Assembly (NCBI GenBank): GCA_001820055.1
Contig: MHOK01000024.1
Location: forward strand, 1-39,246
Length of the DNA stretch: 39,246 nt
Direction of reading: 5' to 3'
Source of the DNA: Candidatus Spechtbacteria bacterium RIFCSPLOWO2_12_FULL_38_22
GTDB lineage: Bacteria; Patescibacteriota; Minisyncoccia; Spechtbacterales; 2-12-FULL-38-22
Shown here: positions 27,398 to 35,861 of the stretch, piece after piece
How the letters are laid out: each line of letters opens with the position of its first letter
Position numbering within the stretch: position 1 is the stretch's first letter
Program-made: the position numbers and the translations under genes
Notes under the pieces: generated by a model
What the model was told of the DNA's origin: nothing
Seen by the model: only the letters and a program-made list of their open reading frames with translations
The model's database searches: none

Positions 27398-29584
27398 GTG
27401 GCAAAAAAGAAAAAGAAAAAATTATCCTCAACTTCTCAAGGTAAAAAGTCTGAAGGCAAAAAAGTACACCCCGAAATTACAAAGGGTATATGGGCTATAA
27501 TAATGGCCTCACTATCAATTCTTAGTGTGTTGAGTTTTTTTGGCAAAGCGGGATCTTTTGGTAGTTTAATTAAGGGCGTCCTTATATTTGTTTCAGGGTG
27601 GGGCATGTATATAGCCCCTGTCTTGTTTTTGGTAGTGTCTGTATTGCTTATTTTTTCTTGGGAGAGAAATACCAACAAAGCCATAGTTTTTTCAACACTT
27701 TTATTTTTTTCTAGTATTTTGGGTATTTTTGCTTTGACGAGTTCCACACGCGAAGAGGCAATTATTAGGGGAGGTTATTGGGGTCATTTATTTTCTTTGC
27801 CACTGAATGGTTTTTTGGGAACAGTAGGAGCGTACGTTGTTTTGTTTGCTCTTGTGGTAATATCTATTATTCTTGGATTTCATCTTAAAATGGGAGAAAT
27901 ACTTTTTAACATCAGGGAAAATAGAAAATTAAAAAAGGGCGCTTTAGAAATTAAGGTTGGGGGTGAAAAAATAAAAGAGAAAATAGAAAAAGTTGAAAAA
28001 ATTGATAATGAAGGTGGCGCCGTAGCTATAAAAGATTATCAGGATGTACAAAAAGACGAGAGAGCTAAAGTTAATAAAGATAAGGAGAGCAAAAAAGACT
28101 TTTTTGTTGCTTCGCTTCAAGATACCAGGTTTAAAGATTTTAAACTGCCAACTCTTGCGCTTTTAGAACAAGAAACTGGAAAGCCAACTAGTGGAGATAT
28201 AATAGCAAACGCAAATATCATCAAGAGAACTTTGCAGAATTTTGGTATGGATGTAGAAATGGGTGAGGTCAACGTGGGTCCAACAGTAACACAATATACG
28301 CTTAAACCAGCGGAAGGCGTAAAACTATCTCGTATTACAGCTCTTAACAACGATTTATCTTTGGCGCTTGCCGCACACCCAATTAGAATTGAGGCTCCGA
28401 TACCGGGCAAATCTTTTGTTGGAATAGAAATTCCAAATAAATTAAGCAGTCAAGTTCGCCTCGGGTCCCTTTTGGATAATTCTGAATTTATGGAGAACCG
28501 TGGTAATCTTGTTTTAGCCCTAGGCAGGGATGTTAAAGGCTCTCCTGTGTATGCAGATCTTTCAAGAATGCCCCACATGCTTGTCGCGGGAGCTACTGGT
28601 TCCGGGAAAACAATTGCGTTGAACGCTTTAATTTTAAGTTTACTATTTCGTAATCCTCCGCAACTTTTAAGATTTATTTTAATTGACCCAAAACGTGTTG
28701 AATTTCCAGTATATTCGGGAATACCCCATTTACTTGCGCCAATCATAGTAGACAATAACAAAGCGGTTAACGCACTAAAATGGTCAGTTGGTGAAATGGA
28801 AAGGAGGTTTGAGGTGTTAAGCCAAGCTCGAGTAAGAGACATTCATGGTTATAATAGCGATAAAAAAGTTATTAAAAATAGTGAACAGCTTCCTTTTATA
28901 ATTATAATAATAGATGAATTGGCAGATCTTATGAGTTCTAAAGGAAGGGAGGTAGAGGCGTTAATCATTAGGGTTGCCCAAATGGCGCGTGCAGTTGGAA
29001 TTCACTTGGTGCTTGCAACACAAAGGCCATCTGTGGAGATTATAACAGGTCTTATAAAGGCAAACATAACAGCTCGTATGGCATTCCAAGTTGGTTCACA
29101 TGTAGATTCTCGCACTATTTTAGACATGGGTGGAGCTGAAAAATTATTGGGTAGCGGAGATATGTTGTTTTTATCTCCGGAAAAGTCCAAGCCTTTTAGA
29201 GTTCAAGGAGCTTATATTTCCGAAAAAGAAGTTAAGCGAGTGGCAGAACATTTAAGGTCGCAAAACACCGCAATAGAGGGCGAAAAATTGGAGGACTTAA
29301 ATAGTAAAAAAACTACAGAAACTATAGATTTTGACAACATGGAAATAGACGCTGACGATGAATTACTCCAAGAAGCAAAAGATTTAATAATTAAACAAGG
29401 AAAGGCTTCCGCGTCGTATTTACAAAGAAGATTAAGAATTGGTTATGCTCGTGCCGCTAGACTATTGGACATATTGGAAGATGCGGGCATCGTTGGACCT
29501 GCAGATGGAGCAAAACCGAGGGACGTTTATGTTAGCCACGACGAAGATAATGAAGATGAGTATGGAGACATACCATTAGTATAA
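27398..29584 (+). CDS. ftsK: DNA translocase FtsK/SpoIIIE
   Basis: A 728-residue protein with a GTG start, normal for short FtsK/SpoIIIE. It pumps chromosomal DNA through the division septum. The first 170 residues hold four membrane helices (for example WAIIMASLSILSVLSFF and VSGWGMYIAPVLFLVVSVLL). A charged linker follows (about 175-245), then the motor: alpha domain with GMDVEMGEVNVGPTVTQY, Walker A AGATGSGKT (about 395-403), DPKRVEFPVYSGIPHLL, Walker B FIIIIIDELADLM (about 500-512), and LATQRPSVEIITGLIKANI. The C-terminal gamma domain (ASYLQRRLRIGYARAARLLD) is the winged helix that reads DNA polarity sequences. Spacing to rpoC is 68 bp; the -10-like box suggests its own transcript start. 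Confidence 0.95.
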   Translation: MAKKKKKKLSSTSQGKKSEGKKVHPEITKGIWAIIMASLSILSVLSFFGKAGSFGSLIKGVLIFVSGWGMYIAPVLFLVVSVLLIFSWERNTNKAIVFSTLLFFSSILGIFALTSSTREEAIIRGGYWGHLFSLPLNGFLGTVGAYVVLFALVVISIILGFHLKMGEILFNIRENRKLKKGALEIKVGGEKIKEKIEKVEKIDNEGGAVAIKDYQDVQKDERAKVNKDKESKKDFFVASLQDTRFKDFKLPTLALLEQETGKPTSGDIIANANIIKRTLQNFGMDVEMGEVNVGPTVTQYTLKPAEGVKLSRITALNNDLSLALAAHPIRIEAPIPGKSFVGIEIPNKLSSQVRLGSLLDNSEFMENRGNLVLALGRDVKGSPVYADLSRMPHMLVAGATGSGKTIALNALILSLLFRNPPQLLRFILIDPKRVEFPVYSGIPHLLAPIIVDNNKAVNALKWSVGEMERRFEVLSQARVRDIHGYNSDKKVIKNSEQLPFIIIIIDELADLMSSKGREVEALIIRVAQMARAVGIHLVLATQRPSVEIITGLIKANITARMAFQVGSHVDSRTILDMGGAEKLLGSGDMLFLSPEKSKPFRVQGAYISEKEVKRVAEHLRSQNTAIEGEKLEDLNSKKTTETIDFDNMEIDADDELLQEAKDLIIKQGKASASYLQRRLRIGYARAARLLDILEDAGIVGPADGAKPRDVYVSHDEDNEDEYGDIPLV

Positions 29585-29694
29585 AATTTAAAACTTGAAA
29601 CCTGTAATACGTATCATTGATTTAATATGTTCTACGTTATATGTTTCATGCCTTGCCCGTCCGTAGTTTTTAACGAAGGAGGGTTATATGTTAT

Positions 29695-30324
29695 ATGAGC
29701 TTAGGTGAGCAACTAAAACAAGCAAGAGAAGATGCGGGTTTAAGCATAGAAGATTTGGCAACCGTTACTAAAATTCAAAGTAAGTATTTGAAGCGATTAG
29801 AAGTGGAAGAATATGATAAATTGCCGACCCCAGTCTACATAAGAGGTTTTATTCAGAAATGGGCAAGAGTTTGTGGTGTAGATTCAGAAAAGTTGTTATT
29901 GCAGTTTTATAGAGAAAATAAACCGCTTATCAATAGATTGGAGGATAGAAACTTATCTTACACTTCCAAAGACAGATTTATTATTACATCTAAGCATTTA
30001 ATATATTCATTTATAGTTTTAATGTTAATATCCCTAGGTGGATATTTGGCATACCATCAAATATCGTTTCAGGTTACTCCCAAATTACACATATCATCCC
30101 CCAAGGATTTTAACAGTGTCAGTGAAGACGGTAGCGTATTGGTAGAAGGCAAAGCAGACAACGCAGAAAAGGTATTTGTAAACGATAGAGAAATAAGTTC
30201 GGGGGAAAATGGTTCTTTTGAGTATAACTATGAACTTTCTTCGGGATTAAATACAATAGTTATTAAAGCTCAAGGAAGCACTGGGGTGAAGGTAGAAACC
30301 ATAAGAAAGATATTGCGCCCCTAA
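29695..30324 (+). CDS. RodZ-like membrane protein with N-terminal helix-turn-helix
   Basis: A 209-residue protein. Residues 1-75 are an Xre-type helix-turn-helix (LGEQLKQAREDAGLSIEDLA, then IQSKYLKRLE and LPTPVYIRGFIQKWA) in the version found in RodZ, the link between MreB filaments and the wall machine. One membrane helix follows at about 101-122 (LIYSFIVLMLISLGGYLAYH). The outer part (about 130-205) is a small beta domain with a GKADNAEKVFVND pattern. In this family the HTH binds MreB rather than DNA. GAAGGAGGG stands about 11 nt before the ATG, one of few Shine-Dalgarno-like sequences. It lies between ftsK and recA; rodA is 12 kb upstream. Confidence 0.85.
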   Translation: MSLGEQLKQAREDAGLSIEDLATVTKIQSKYLKRLEVEEYDKLPTPVYIRGFIQKWARVCGVDSEKLLLQFYRENKPLINRLEDRNLSYTSKDRFIITSKHLIYSFIVLMLISLGGYLAYHQISFQVTPKLHISSPKDFNSVSEDGSVLVEGKADNAEKVFVNDREISSGENGSFEYNYELSSGLNTIVIKAQGSTGVKVETIRKILRP

Positions 30325-30350
30325 GGGAGCAGGATTCAACAATTCAACAT

Positions 30351-30380
30351 TTGACACATAGCTTTTATCAGTAGTAACAT
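30351..30380 (+). promoter_or_regulatory. Promoter of recA with a leaderless start
   Basis: TTGACA (30351-30356), an 18-nt spacer, TAACAT (30375-30380), then 8 nt to the ATG at 30389. Both boxes are present, so this is the best-supported leaderless case in the window. No LexA-like operator is evident. Confidence 0.65.
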
Positions 30381-30388
30381 TAATCAAT

Positions 30389-31408
30389 ATGACAACAAAA
30401 AAGGATAAAAAAGATAAGGTTTCCGTCAGGGATAGCAAAGATAAAATTTTAGCTATAGTAATAAATGAAATTAGACAGAAGTTTGGAGACGGCGCTATTA
30501 TGCAGATGGATTCTGCACGTAAAATTTCCGTAGATACTATTTCAACAGGTTCTATATCACTTGATATAGCCCTTGGAGTTGGAGGAGTGCCACGCGGTAG
30601 AATTATAGAAATATACGGTCCAGAAAGTTCTGGAAAAACAACCCTAGCTCTTCATATAGTATCTAACGCTCAACGTTCTGGTGGCATAGCTGCTTTCGTG
30701 GATGCGGAGCATGCGCTGGATCCCGAATACGCTAAAAAAATTGGCGTTAATGTAAAAGATCTGCTTATTTCCCAGCCAGACACAGGAGAGCAGGCGTTAG
30801 ATATTGTAGAGAGTTTGGTGAGGAGTAACTCGGTGGATGTTATAGTTGTTGATTCTGTTGCAGCCCTTACTCCACGAGCAGAAATTGAAGGCGAGATGGG
30901 GGATCAACAGATTGGTCTTCAAGCGCGTCTTATGAGTAAAGCTTTACGCAAGCTTACAGCTGTTGCAAATCAAAGCCATACAGTGATTATTTTTATTAAC
31001 CAGATGAGAATGAAAATTGGTGTTATGTTTGGAAACCCGGAAACGACCACAGGAGGAAAAGCGCTTAAATTTTATTCATCGGTTAGAATAGAGGTTCGTC
31101 AAGCAGCAAAAATAAAAAGCGGCGAAGAGATAATAGGCAACAGGGTTAATGCAAAAATAGTTAAAAATAAAGTAGCGGCGCCATTTCGTAAAGCAGAGTT
31201 TGATATTTATTACAACGAAGGCATTAGTTACCTAAGTGATTTAGTAAATACTGGCGCAAAGTACGACATAGTTAAACGTTCTGGTGCTTGGTATCATTTT
31301 GGCGATATAAAATTAGGGCAGGGATTGGAGGGTGCAAAGGAATTTTTAAGAGAAAATCCAAAAGTGACTAACGAAATAGAAAAAGGAATTAAAAAAGCCG
31401 TGTCGTAA
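30389..31408 (+). CDS. recA: Recombinase RecA
   Basis: A 339-residue recombinase of normal length. It forms filaments on single-stranded DNA, drives strand exchange and stimulates LexA-type self-cleavage. Marks: GDGAIMQM near the N-terminus, Walker A GPESSGKT (77-84), [20 protein letters not shown], Walker [13 protein letters not shown] (about 150-161), loop L1 [19 protein letters not shown], and loop L2 [23 protein letters not shown], which binds DNA. The C-terminal tail is short and basic instead of acidic. The promoter lies directly upstream with its -10 8 nt before the ATG. The stop codon sits in the loop of the terminator hairpin. Confidence 0.98.
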   Translation: MTTKKDKKDKVSVRDSKDKILAIVINEIRQKFGDGAIMQMDSARKISVDTISTGSISLDIALGVGGVPRGRIIEIYGPESSGKTTLALHIVSNAQRSGGIAAFVDAEHALDPEYAKKIGVNVKDLLISQPDTGEQALDIVESLVRSNSVDVIVVDSVAALTPRAEIEGEMGDQQIGLQARLMSKALRKLTAVANQSHTVIIFINQMRMKIGVMFGNPETTTGGKALKFYSSVRIEVRQAAKIKSGEEIIGNRVNAKIVKNKVAAPFRKAEFDIYYNEGISYLSDLVNTGAKYDIVKRSGAWYHFGDIKLGQGLEGAKEFLRENPKVTNEIEKGIKKAVS

Positions 31409-31422
31409 GACACGGCTTTTTT
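31391..31422 (+). terminator. Terminator of recA, overlapping its stop codon
   Basis: AAAAAAGCCGTGTC (31391-31404) pairs with GACACGGCTTTTTT (31409-31422). The TAA stop (31406-31408) is in the loop. Symmetric, so it can also end rpsR transcription from the other side. Confidence 0.9.
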
Positions 31423-31445
31423 GTTATTGAACAAAATATTATGGA

Positions 31446-31664
31446 CTATTTTTCTACTAGCGTTGTATAAGGTACAATTCCCATTTCCCTTGCTCTTTTT
31501 ATTGCTTTTGCAACGCGTCTTTGGTGTTTTGCGCAAGTTCCAGTTCGGCGAGGTTTTAGTATTTTAGAATTTTCGTCCATAAAACGACGCAGTAATTCTG
31601 CATCTTTCCAGTCAACTTCCGCGCTCTGCCATTTATTTGTACAAATTTGACAATGTCTTATCAT
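31446..31664 (-). CDS. rpsR: 30S ribosomal protein S18
   Basis: A 72-residue protein of normal length that binds the 16S platform together with S6. The core reads [32 protein letters not shown], the standard S18 signature. The N-terminus has CQIC (residues 5-8) and the core has another Cys; this resembles the zinc-binding version of S18. It is the last gene of the minus-strand unit rpsF-ssb-rpsR. The 138-bp gap to ssb is filled by a hairpin repeat. Confidence 0.95.
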   Translation of the reverse strand: MIRHCQICTNKWQSAEVDWKDAELLRRFMDENSKILKPRRTGTCAKHQRRVAKAIKRAREMGIVPYTTLVEK

Positions 31665-31689
31665 AATTTTTTATTCACTAGCGCTCATA

Positions 31690-31802
31690 AAAAGTAACTA
31701 GTAATCAGTAACTCGTAATCAGTAATTTTTGATTTGCCAAAAGCAAATGTTTTTTACTAGTTACCCAGTTACTTGTTACTCGTTACTGTTCGCGAAGCGA
31801 AC
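31690..31802. repeat. Inverted repeat rich in GTTACTAG/GTAACTAG units between ssb and rpsR
   Basis: Both arms are built from short units of the AGTAACTAGTAATCAGTAA kind (31693-31725 and 31754-31787), closed by ATTTGCC/GGCAAAT-like bases at 31732-31749. A small GTTCGC/GCGAAC hairpin (31788-31802) follows and reaches the ssb stop codon. Confidence 0.7.
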
Positions 31803-32360
<558 letters not shown>

Positions 32361-32445
32361 TCAGTCAAATGTAAAGATAATAATGAAAAGTGTAAAGTGA
32401 CAAAGAAAAGCTGAAAATTAATTATAACTTAAATTTTGAATTGTT

Positions 32446-32478
32446 CCGACTTTGTCGAGAATCCTCGCTGAAATCGGG
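32446..32478. repeat. Repeat related to the tRNA-Ala cassette ends, between rpsF and ssb
   Basis: CCGACTTTGTCGAGAATCCTCG to CGGG encloses CGAGAATCCTCG; the same block occurs near 6748-6760 (reverse) and 6912-6923. The outer CCGA.TTT and AAATCGGG are complementary. Confidence 0.5.
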
Positions 32479-32515
32479 ATAATTTTAACTTTTTAATTTT
32501 AATTTTTTCATTCCC

Positions 32516-33052
32516 TTATAGTGTGTCCATTATTTCATCCAGCTGTTTGTCAATATCGTCTAGCGTTACTCTGTCTTTTGTTTCCACTGATTTCTCTGTG
32601 CTTATTTTTGTTGGTTCTGATACAGATCCAACCTTGCCACGGATACGTTCTTCAGACTCGCGTTCTATTTTGTCTACAACCGCTCTTGTTATGGTTTTGG
32701 TTTTAAATATCTCGGGTGTAGTTTTAGTTAGCATAAATCGCAATATATCTTGTTCCAATTCTTTAATTTCATTTTGTACGTTTTCTATCTTCTCAGGTTC
32801 CATCCAAAAATATACAGAGCTGGAGTATGCGCTACGCGATCCCTGCACAGCATGTATTAGTTCTTTTTTGATAAATTTATTGGTTTTTTCAATTTTCCCC
32901 TCGTTTTTTTCTATAATAGTTTTTATGGTATTTTCTAAAGTTGAGATATTTTCGTCTATTATAGTTGGACTGAGTATAATGTATAAATCATAAAAAGACC
33001 CAGTATTTTTGGTTTGTGTGTTTTGTATTGTTTTTTCAGCTGTTTCTACCAT
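32516..33052 (-). CDS. rpsF: 30S ribosomal protein S6 with C-terminal extension
   Basis: A 178-residue protein. Residues 18-115 are the S6 fold (YDLYIILSPTIIDENI, NEGKIEKTNKFIKKELIHAVQG, YSSSVYFWMEPEKIENVQNEIKELEQDILRF), which pairs with S18 on the 30S platform. The last 60 residues are a charged extension (ERESEERIRGKVGSVSEPTK...) of unknown role. First gene of the rpsF-ssb-rpsR unit, divergent from the phosphomannomutase with only 51 bp between starts, so the promoters must overlap. 170 bp to ssb hold an AT-rich stretch and a repeat. Confidence 0.9.
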   Translation of the reverse strand: MVETAEKTIQNTQTKNTGSFYDLYIILSPTIIDENISTLENTIKTIIEKNEGKIEKTNKFIKKELIHAVQGSRSAYSSSVYFWMEPEKIENVQNEIKELEQDILRFMLTKTTPEIFKTKTITRAVVDKIERESEERIRGKVGSVSEPTKISTEKSVETKDRVTLDDIDKQLDEIMDTL

Positions 33053-33103
33053 ATACTTAAGTATGCTATCATAACTAAGATAAAAATCAAGAGATATTTA
33101 ACC

Positions 33104-34486
33104 ATGGAATTAAGTAAATCAATTTTTCGAAAAAATGATATCCGCGGTCGCGTTGACAATGGGGAGTTAAGCGAGGAGCTTTATGAATTGTTGGGCAAGG
33201 CGTACGGAACTTTTTTATTGGAAAATAAAGTTGCAACAAAAGCTGTCGTCGGAAGAGATAACAGAGAAACATCTGAAAAATTCGCGCAGGCGTTTATAGA
33301 AGGGGTTCTATCAACGGGTGTAGACGTTATAGACTTAGGAATTGCATTAAGTCCGATGGTTTATTGGTCGCAATTTAGTTTTGATACCGGAGGCTCTGCG
33401 ATGGTTACGGCTTCGCATAATTCAAAAGAGTGGAATGGTTTAAAAATATCTTCAGGAGTTGGTGGGGTATTGTCTGGAGAAGATTTATATAAGGTCGTTG
33501 AAAGGAGTTCATTTAAACAGGGTATCGGACAGCTAACCCACAATAGTGTAAAAGAGGAATATATTAAGGACTTGGTTTCACGCATTAATATAGAAAAAGA
33601 ACTGAAAGTCGTGGTTAACACGGGAAATGGCACTGCTGGTTTTATTGTTCCGGATTTAATGCGCGCGGCAGGGGTTGAGGTTGTGGAACACAATACAAAG
33701 TCCGATCCAAGCTTTCCCAATTATACCCCAAACCCAAAAGATCCCCAGATGGTGGAAGATACAGGCAAAATGGTTTTGAAAAATAAAGCGAACTTTGGTC
33801 TTGCTTTTGATGCTGACGGCGATAGATTAGGTTTGACAGATGAAAATGGAGAGTTTGTTCCGCCAGATTTGTGCTTGATTTTTTTGGCGCGGGATATTTT
33901 AAAAAACAAACCAGCTTCATCTATAGTTTGCGATGTTCTGTGTTCGCAGGCAGTTAAGGACGAGGTGGAAGCTTTGGGTGGAGTTTTATATACTTCACCG
34001 ATCGGATATTTTCCTATAAAACAAAAAATGTTGGAAAGTGACGCCGAACTGGCAGGAGAGATAAGTGGACACATTTATTACAAGTATAATTACTATGGAT
34101 TTGACGATGCTTGTTTTGCGGCATTAAATTTAATCCAATATTTTTCTAATCAAGAAAAAAGTGTTTCACAGTTGGTCGCAGAGCTTCCAAAATACGAATC
34201 GTCGCCGGCTTATTATATAAATGTAGGCGATAGCAACAAAGAGCAAATTGTAAAAAGTATTATTGAAGAATTTAAAAAACAAGGTTTGGAGATTTTAGAT
34301 ATTGATGGCGGTAAGATAATTTTTCCTAAGTATAAGGGTTGGGGGTTAATTAGGCAATCAAACACCTCTCCCTCAATAGTTTTGCGTTTTGAGTCAAAAA
34401 CCAAAGAAGGGTTAGGAAAAATAGAGGGATTTTTTAGAGAAAAACTTGAAAGGCGGGAAGTAATGGGGGAATGGAGAGCAGGTTAG
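33104..34486 (+). CDS. Phosphomannomutase/phosphoglucomutase
   Basis: A 460-residue alpha-D-phosphohexomutase, which moves phosphate between C1 and C6 of glucose or mannose for envelope sugars. Four family sites: FRKNDIRGR near the N-terminus, the active serine in VTASHNSKEWNG (about 100-111; the usual Pro after TASHN is Ser here), the metal loop AFDADGDRLGLTD (about 234-246), the sugar-binding GEISGHIYYK (usual form GExSGH), and phosphate-binding RQSNTSPSIVLRFE near the C-terminus. The ATG at 33104 is preferred over longer starts because homology begins there. It ends in its own terminator. The isomerase at the right edge acts in the same sugar-phosphate pool. Confidence 0.94.
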   Translation: MELSKSIFRKNDIRGRVDNGELSEELYELLGKAYGTFLLENKVATKAVVGRDNRETSEKFAQAFIEGVLSTGVDVIDLGIALSPMVYWSQFSFDTGGSAMVTASHNSKEWNGLKISSGVGGVLSGEDLYKVVERSSFKQGIGQLTHNSVKEEYIKDLVSRINIEKELKVVVNTGNGTAGFIVPDLMRAAGVEVVEHNTKSDPSFPNYTPNPKDPQMVEDTGKMVLKNKANFGLAFDADGDRLGLTDENGEFVPPDLCLIFLARDILKNKPASSIVCDVLCSQAVKDEVEALGGVLYTSPIGYFPIKQKMLESDAELAGEISGHIYYKYNYYGFDDACFAALNLIQYFSNQEKSVSQLVAELPKYESSPAYYINVGDSNKEQIVKSIIEEFKKQGLEILDIDGGKIIFPKYKGWGLIRQSNTSPSIVLRFESKTKEGLGKIEGFFREKLERREVMGEWRAG

Positions 34487-34515
34487 TAAAGCTGTATTTT
34501 AGCTTTACTTTTTTA
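34487..34515 (+). terminator. Terminator of the phosphomannomutase gene
   Basis: TAAAGCT (34487-34493) pairs with AGCTTTA (34501-34507), then CTTTTTTAT. It starts directly after the stop codon. Confidence 0.8.
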
Positions 34516-34559
34516 TAAAAATGTGCTAGAGTTTTTTTAGTTGGCTTGAACGGAGGGCC

Positions 34560-35192
34560 TTGAAAACTAAAAAGAGAAAGCACATATGTTGTTATCCAAA
34601 CGACGGTAATTATGGACACAGCATGTGCGGAAGAGCCGCTGAAGAATACTTTATGCTCGCTATGGTAAATGTTGGTTTTCAAGAAATAAAGGACACAGTA
34701 TTTGAAAGAGATGAGACGGGCAAAAAGAAAGCAAAAAAGAAAGCAGAAAATAAAGCAAATATGAGAAAGCAACATAAAAAAATGGACCCCAGTACCTTTA
34801 GGCGTACTACACGAGGAGAAGAGGCGCAGAAAAAAGATTTTATAGTTAGATTGCCAGGCAGTTATATAAAAGGATCGCAAGTAGTGTTAATGCCACTTAT
34901 ACCAATTCAACTAACTTTGGCGTGGTATGAAAATGGCTACACTTTAATAGATAAGATAAAAGCATCAGAAGCAGGAAAGATCGCTCTTATCTGGGCAGAT
35001 GAGCGATTTGGCACAGGAGCTCAAAGACACAGAAACCTTTTTAAACTTTTGAGAGATGCGGCAGAAGGTCAAAAGGAAGCATTGAAGAGTTTTGTAGAGT
35101 TACTTAAAGAGAGCTGTCGTAATTATCTTAGAAAACAGAATGGTATTACACATGAAGAAATAGAGTCAGCCCTTGTGTTGATTACTGTATAA
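34560..35192 (+). CDS. Unknown protein, 210 residues
   Basis: I do not recognise it. The TTG start at 34560 is supported by CGGAGGG about 3 nt upstream, though such motifs are rare here. The N-terminal part has HICCYPNDGNYGHSMCGRAAEEYF with three Cys and two His that could bind metal. A strongly basic stretch (KKKAKKKAENKANMRKQHKK, about 57-76) follows, then a part with LPGSYIKGSQVVLMPLIPIQLTL and an end rich in predicted helices (RNLFKLLRDAAEGQKEALKSFVELL). No signal peptide. The basic middle hints at nucleic-acid or ribosome contact. It is isolated between two terminators. TATAAA at about 34515-34520 could be its -10. Confidence 0.6.
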   Translation: MKTKKRKHICCYPNDGNYGHSMCGRAAEEYFMLAMVNVGFQEIKDTVFERDETGKKKAKKKAENKANMRKQHKKMDPSTFRRTTRGEEAQKKDFIVRLPGSYIKGSQVVLMPLIPIQLTLAWYENGYTLIDKIKASEAGKIALIWADERFGTGAQRHRNLFKLLRDAAEGQKEALKSFVELLKESCRNYLRKQNGITHEEIESALVLITV

Positions 35193-35195
35193 AAC

Positions 35196-35224
35196 AAAAA
35201 CCCGATTATCCTCGGGTTTTTTTA
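35196..35224 (+). terminator. Terminator of the 210-residue gene
   Basis: AAAACCCGA (35197-35205) pairs with TCGGGTTTT (35212-35220), followed by TTT. Confidence 0.85.
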
Positions 35225-35241
35225 ATTTTCCAGAAGCTATA

Positions 35242-35343
35242 GCAACACTCGGTAAAAAACTCGCATTTTATATCTCACTTTTGCTCACTACGTTCGCTAG
35301 CGTTTGCAACGATATAAAATGCGAGTTTTTTACCGAGTGTTGC
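35242..35343. repeat. Long hairpin repeat, copy 2
   Basis: Perfect 33-bp arms around a 36-nt loop. The loop and the inner arm (GATATAAAATG) match the repeat at 1972-2059; the outer arms (GCAACACTCGGTAAAAAAC) are unique to this site. Confidence 0.85.
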
Positions 35344-35430
35344 ACTTACTTGTTGAACTTGCGACAACAAAGCTTGCAAAAAAAACACTTTATTGGTATG
35401 ATATGGGTATAGAATTAAAATTACAAAAAT

Positions 35431-35799
35431 ATGGGAAAAGAAGAAATGCCAGTTGTGCCTGGTCCAGAAGAATGGGATCCAAATACTGAACAAAAGCTAA
35501 TCGATAAACTTTACGACCGAGACATGGATTTTGAAAGCGATGAGCGATCTTTAGAACTCTCACGAGCTTTAGGGTTTCCGTCCGTTGAAGCGGCTAAAAT
35601 TTATAAAAAAATGGCTAGTCCATTCTATAATATTGAAAATAAAGAATTTTCCAAAGATCCTGTATCCTTTGTTCTGCCCTGGTATAGGGACGAGGCTGGT
35701 TGGGATGAGCTGCCTGAAGAAGAAAAGTTAAAAAGAACGAGAGAGTTTATAGAAGAAATGCGCGCAAAAGCTGATGAGATTTTAAGGGCATACGAATAA
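35431..35799 (+). CDS. Unknown small acidic protein, 122 residues
   Basis: I do not recognise it. The protein is soluble, acidic and mostly helical: PGPEEWDPNTEQKLIDKLYDRD, then LELSRALGFPSVEAAKIYKK, then a Trp/Pro-containing part FVLPWYRDEAGWDELPEEEKL, ending in the helix REFIEEMRAKADEILRAYE. No membrane segment, signal peptide or metal motif. ATG at 35431 follows ACAAAAAT without a Shine-Dalgarno motif; TATAGA about 20 nt upstream could be its -10. A perfect palindrome after the stop separates it from the convergent rnj gene. Confidence 0.6.
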   Translation: MGKEEMPVVPGPEEWDPNTEQKLIDKLYDRDMDFESDERSLELSRALGFPSVEAAKIYKKMASPFYNIENKEFSKDPVSFVLPWYRDEAGWDELPEEEKLKRTREFIEEMRAKADEILRAYE

Positions 35800-35825
35800 G
35801 GTGCTAGAAAATAATAAAATACATA

Positions 35826-35861
35826 AATCAAAAATACCCCGTATACGGGGTATTTTTGATT
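35826..35861. terminator. Bidirectional terminator between the 122-residue gene and rnj
   Basis: A perfect 36-bp palindrome (18-bp arms) centred on CCCCGTATACGGGG, with A and T tracts on both sides. It overlaps the last codon of rnj. Confidence 0.88.

Noticed and set aside
34720-34790. Programmed slippage at the A-rich stretch of the 210-residue gene
   Set aside because: The frame stays open before and after, and no overlapping frame continues into a recognisable domain.
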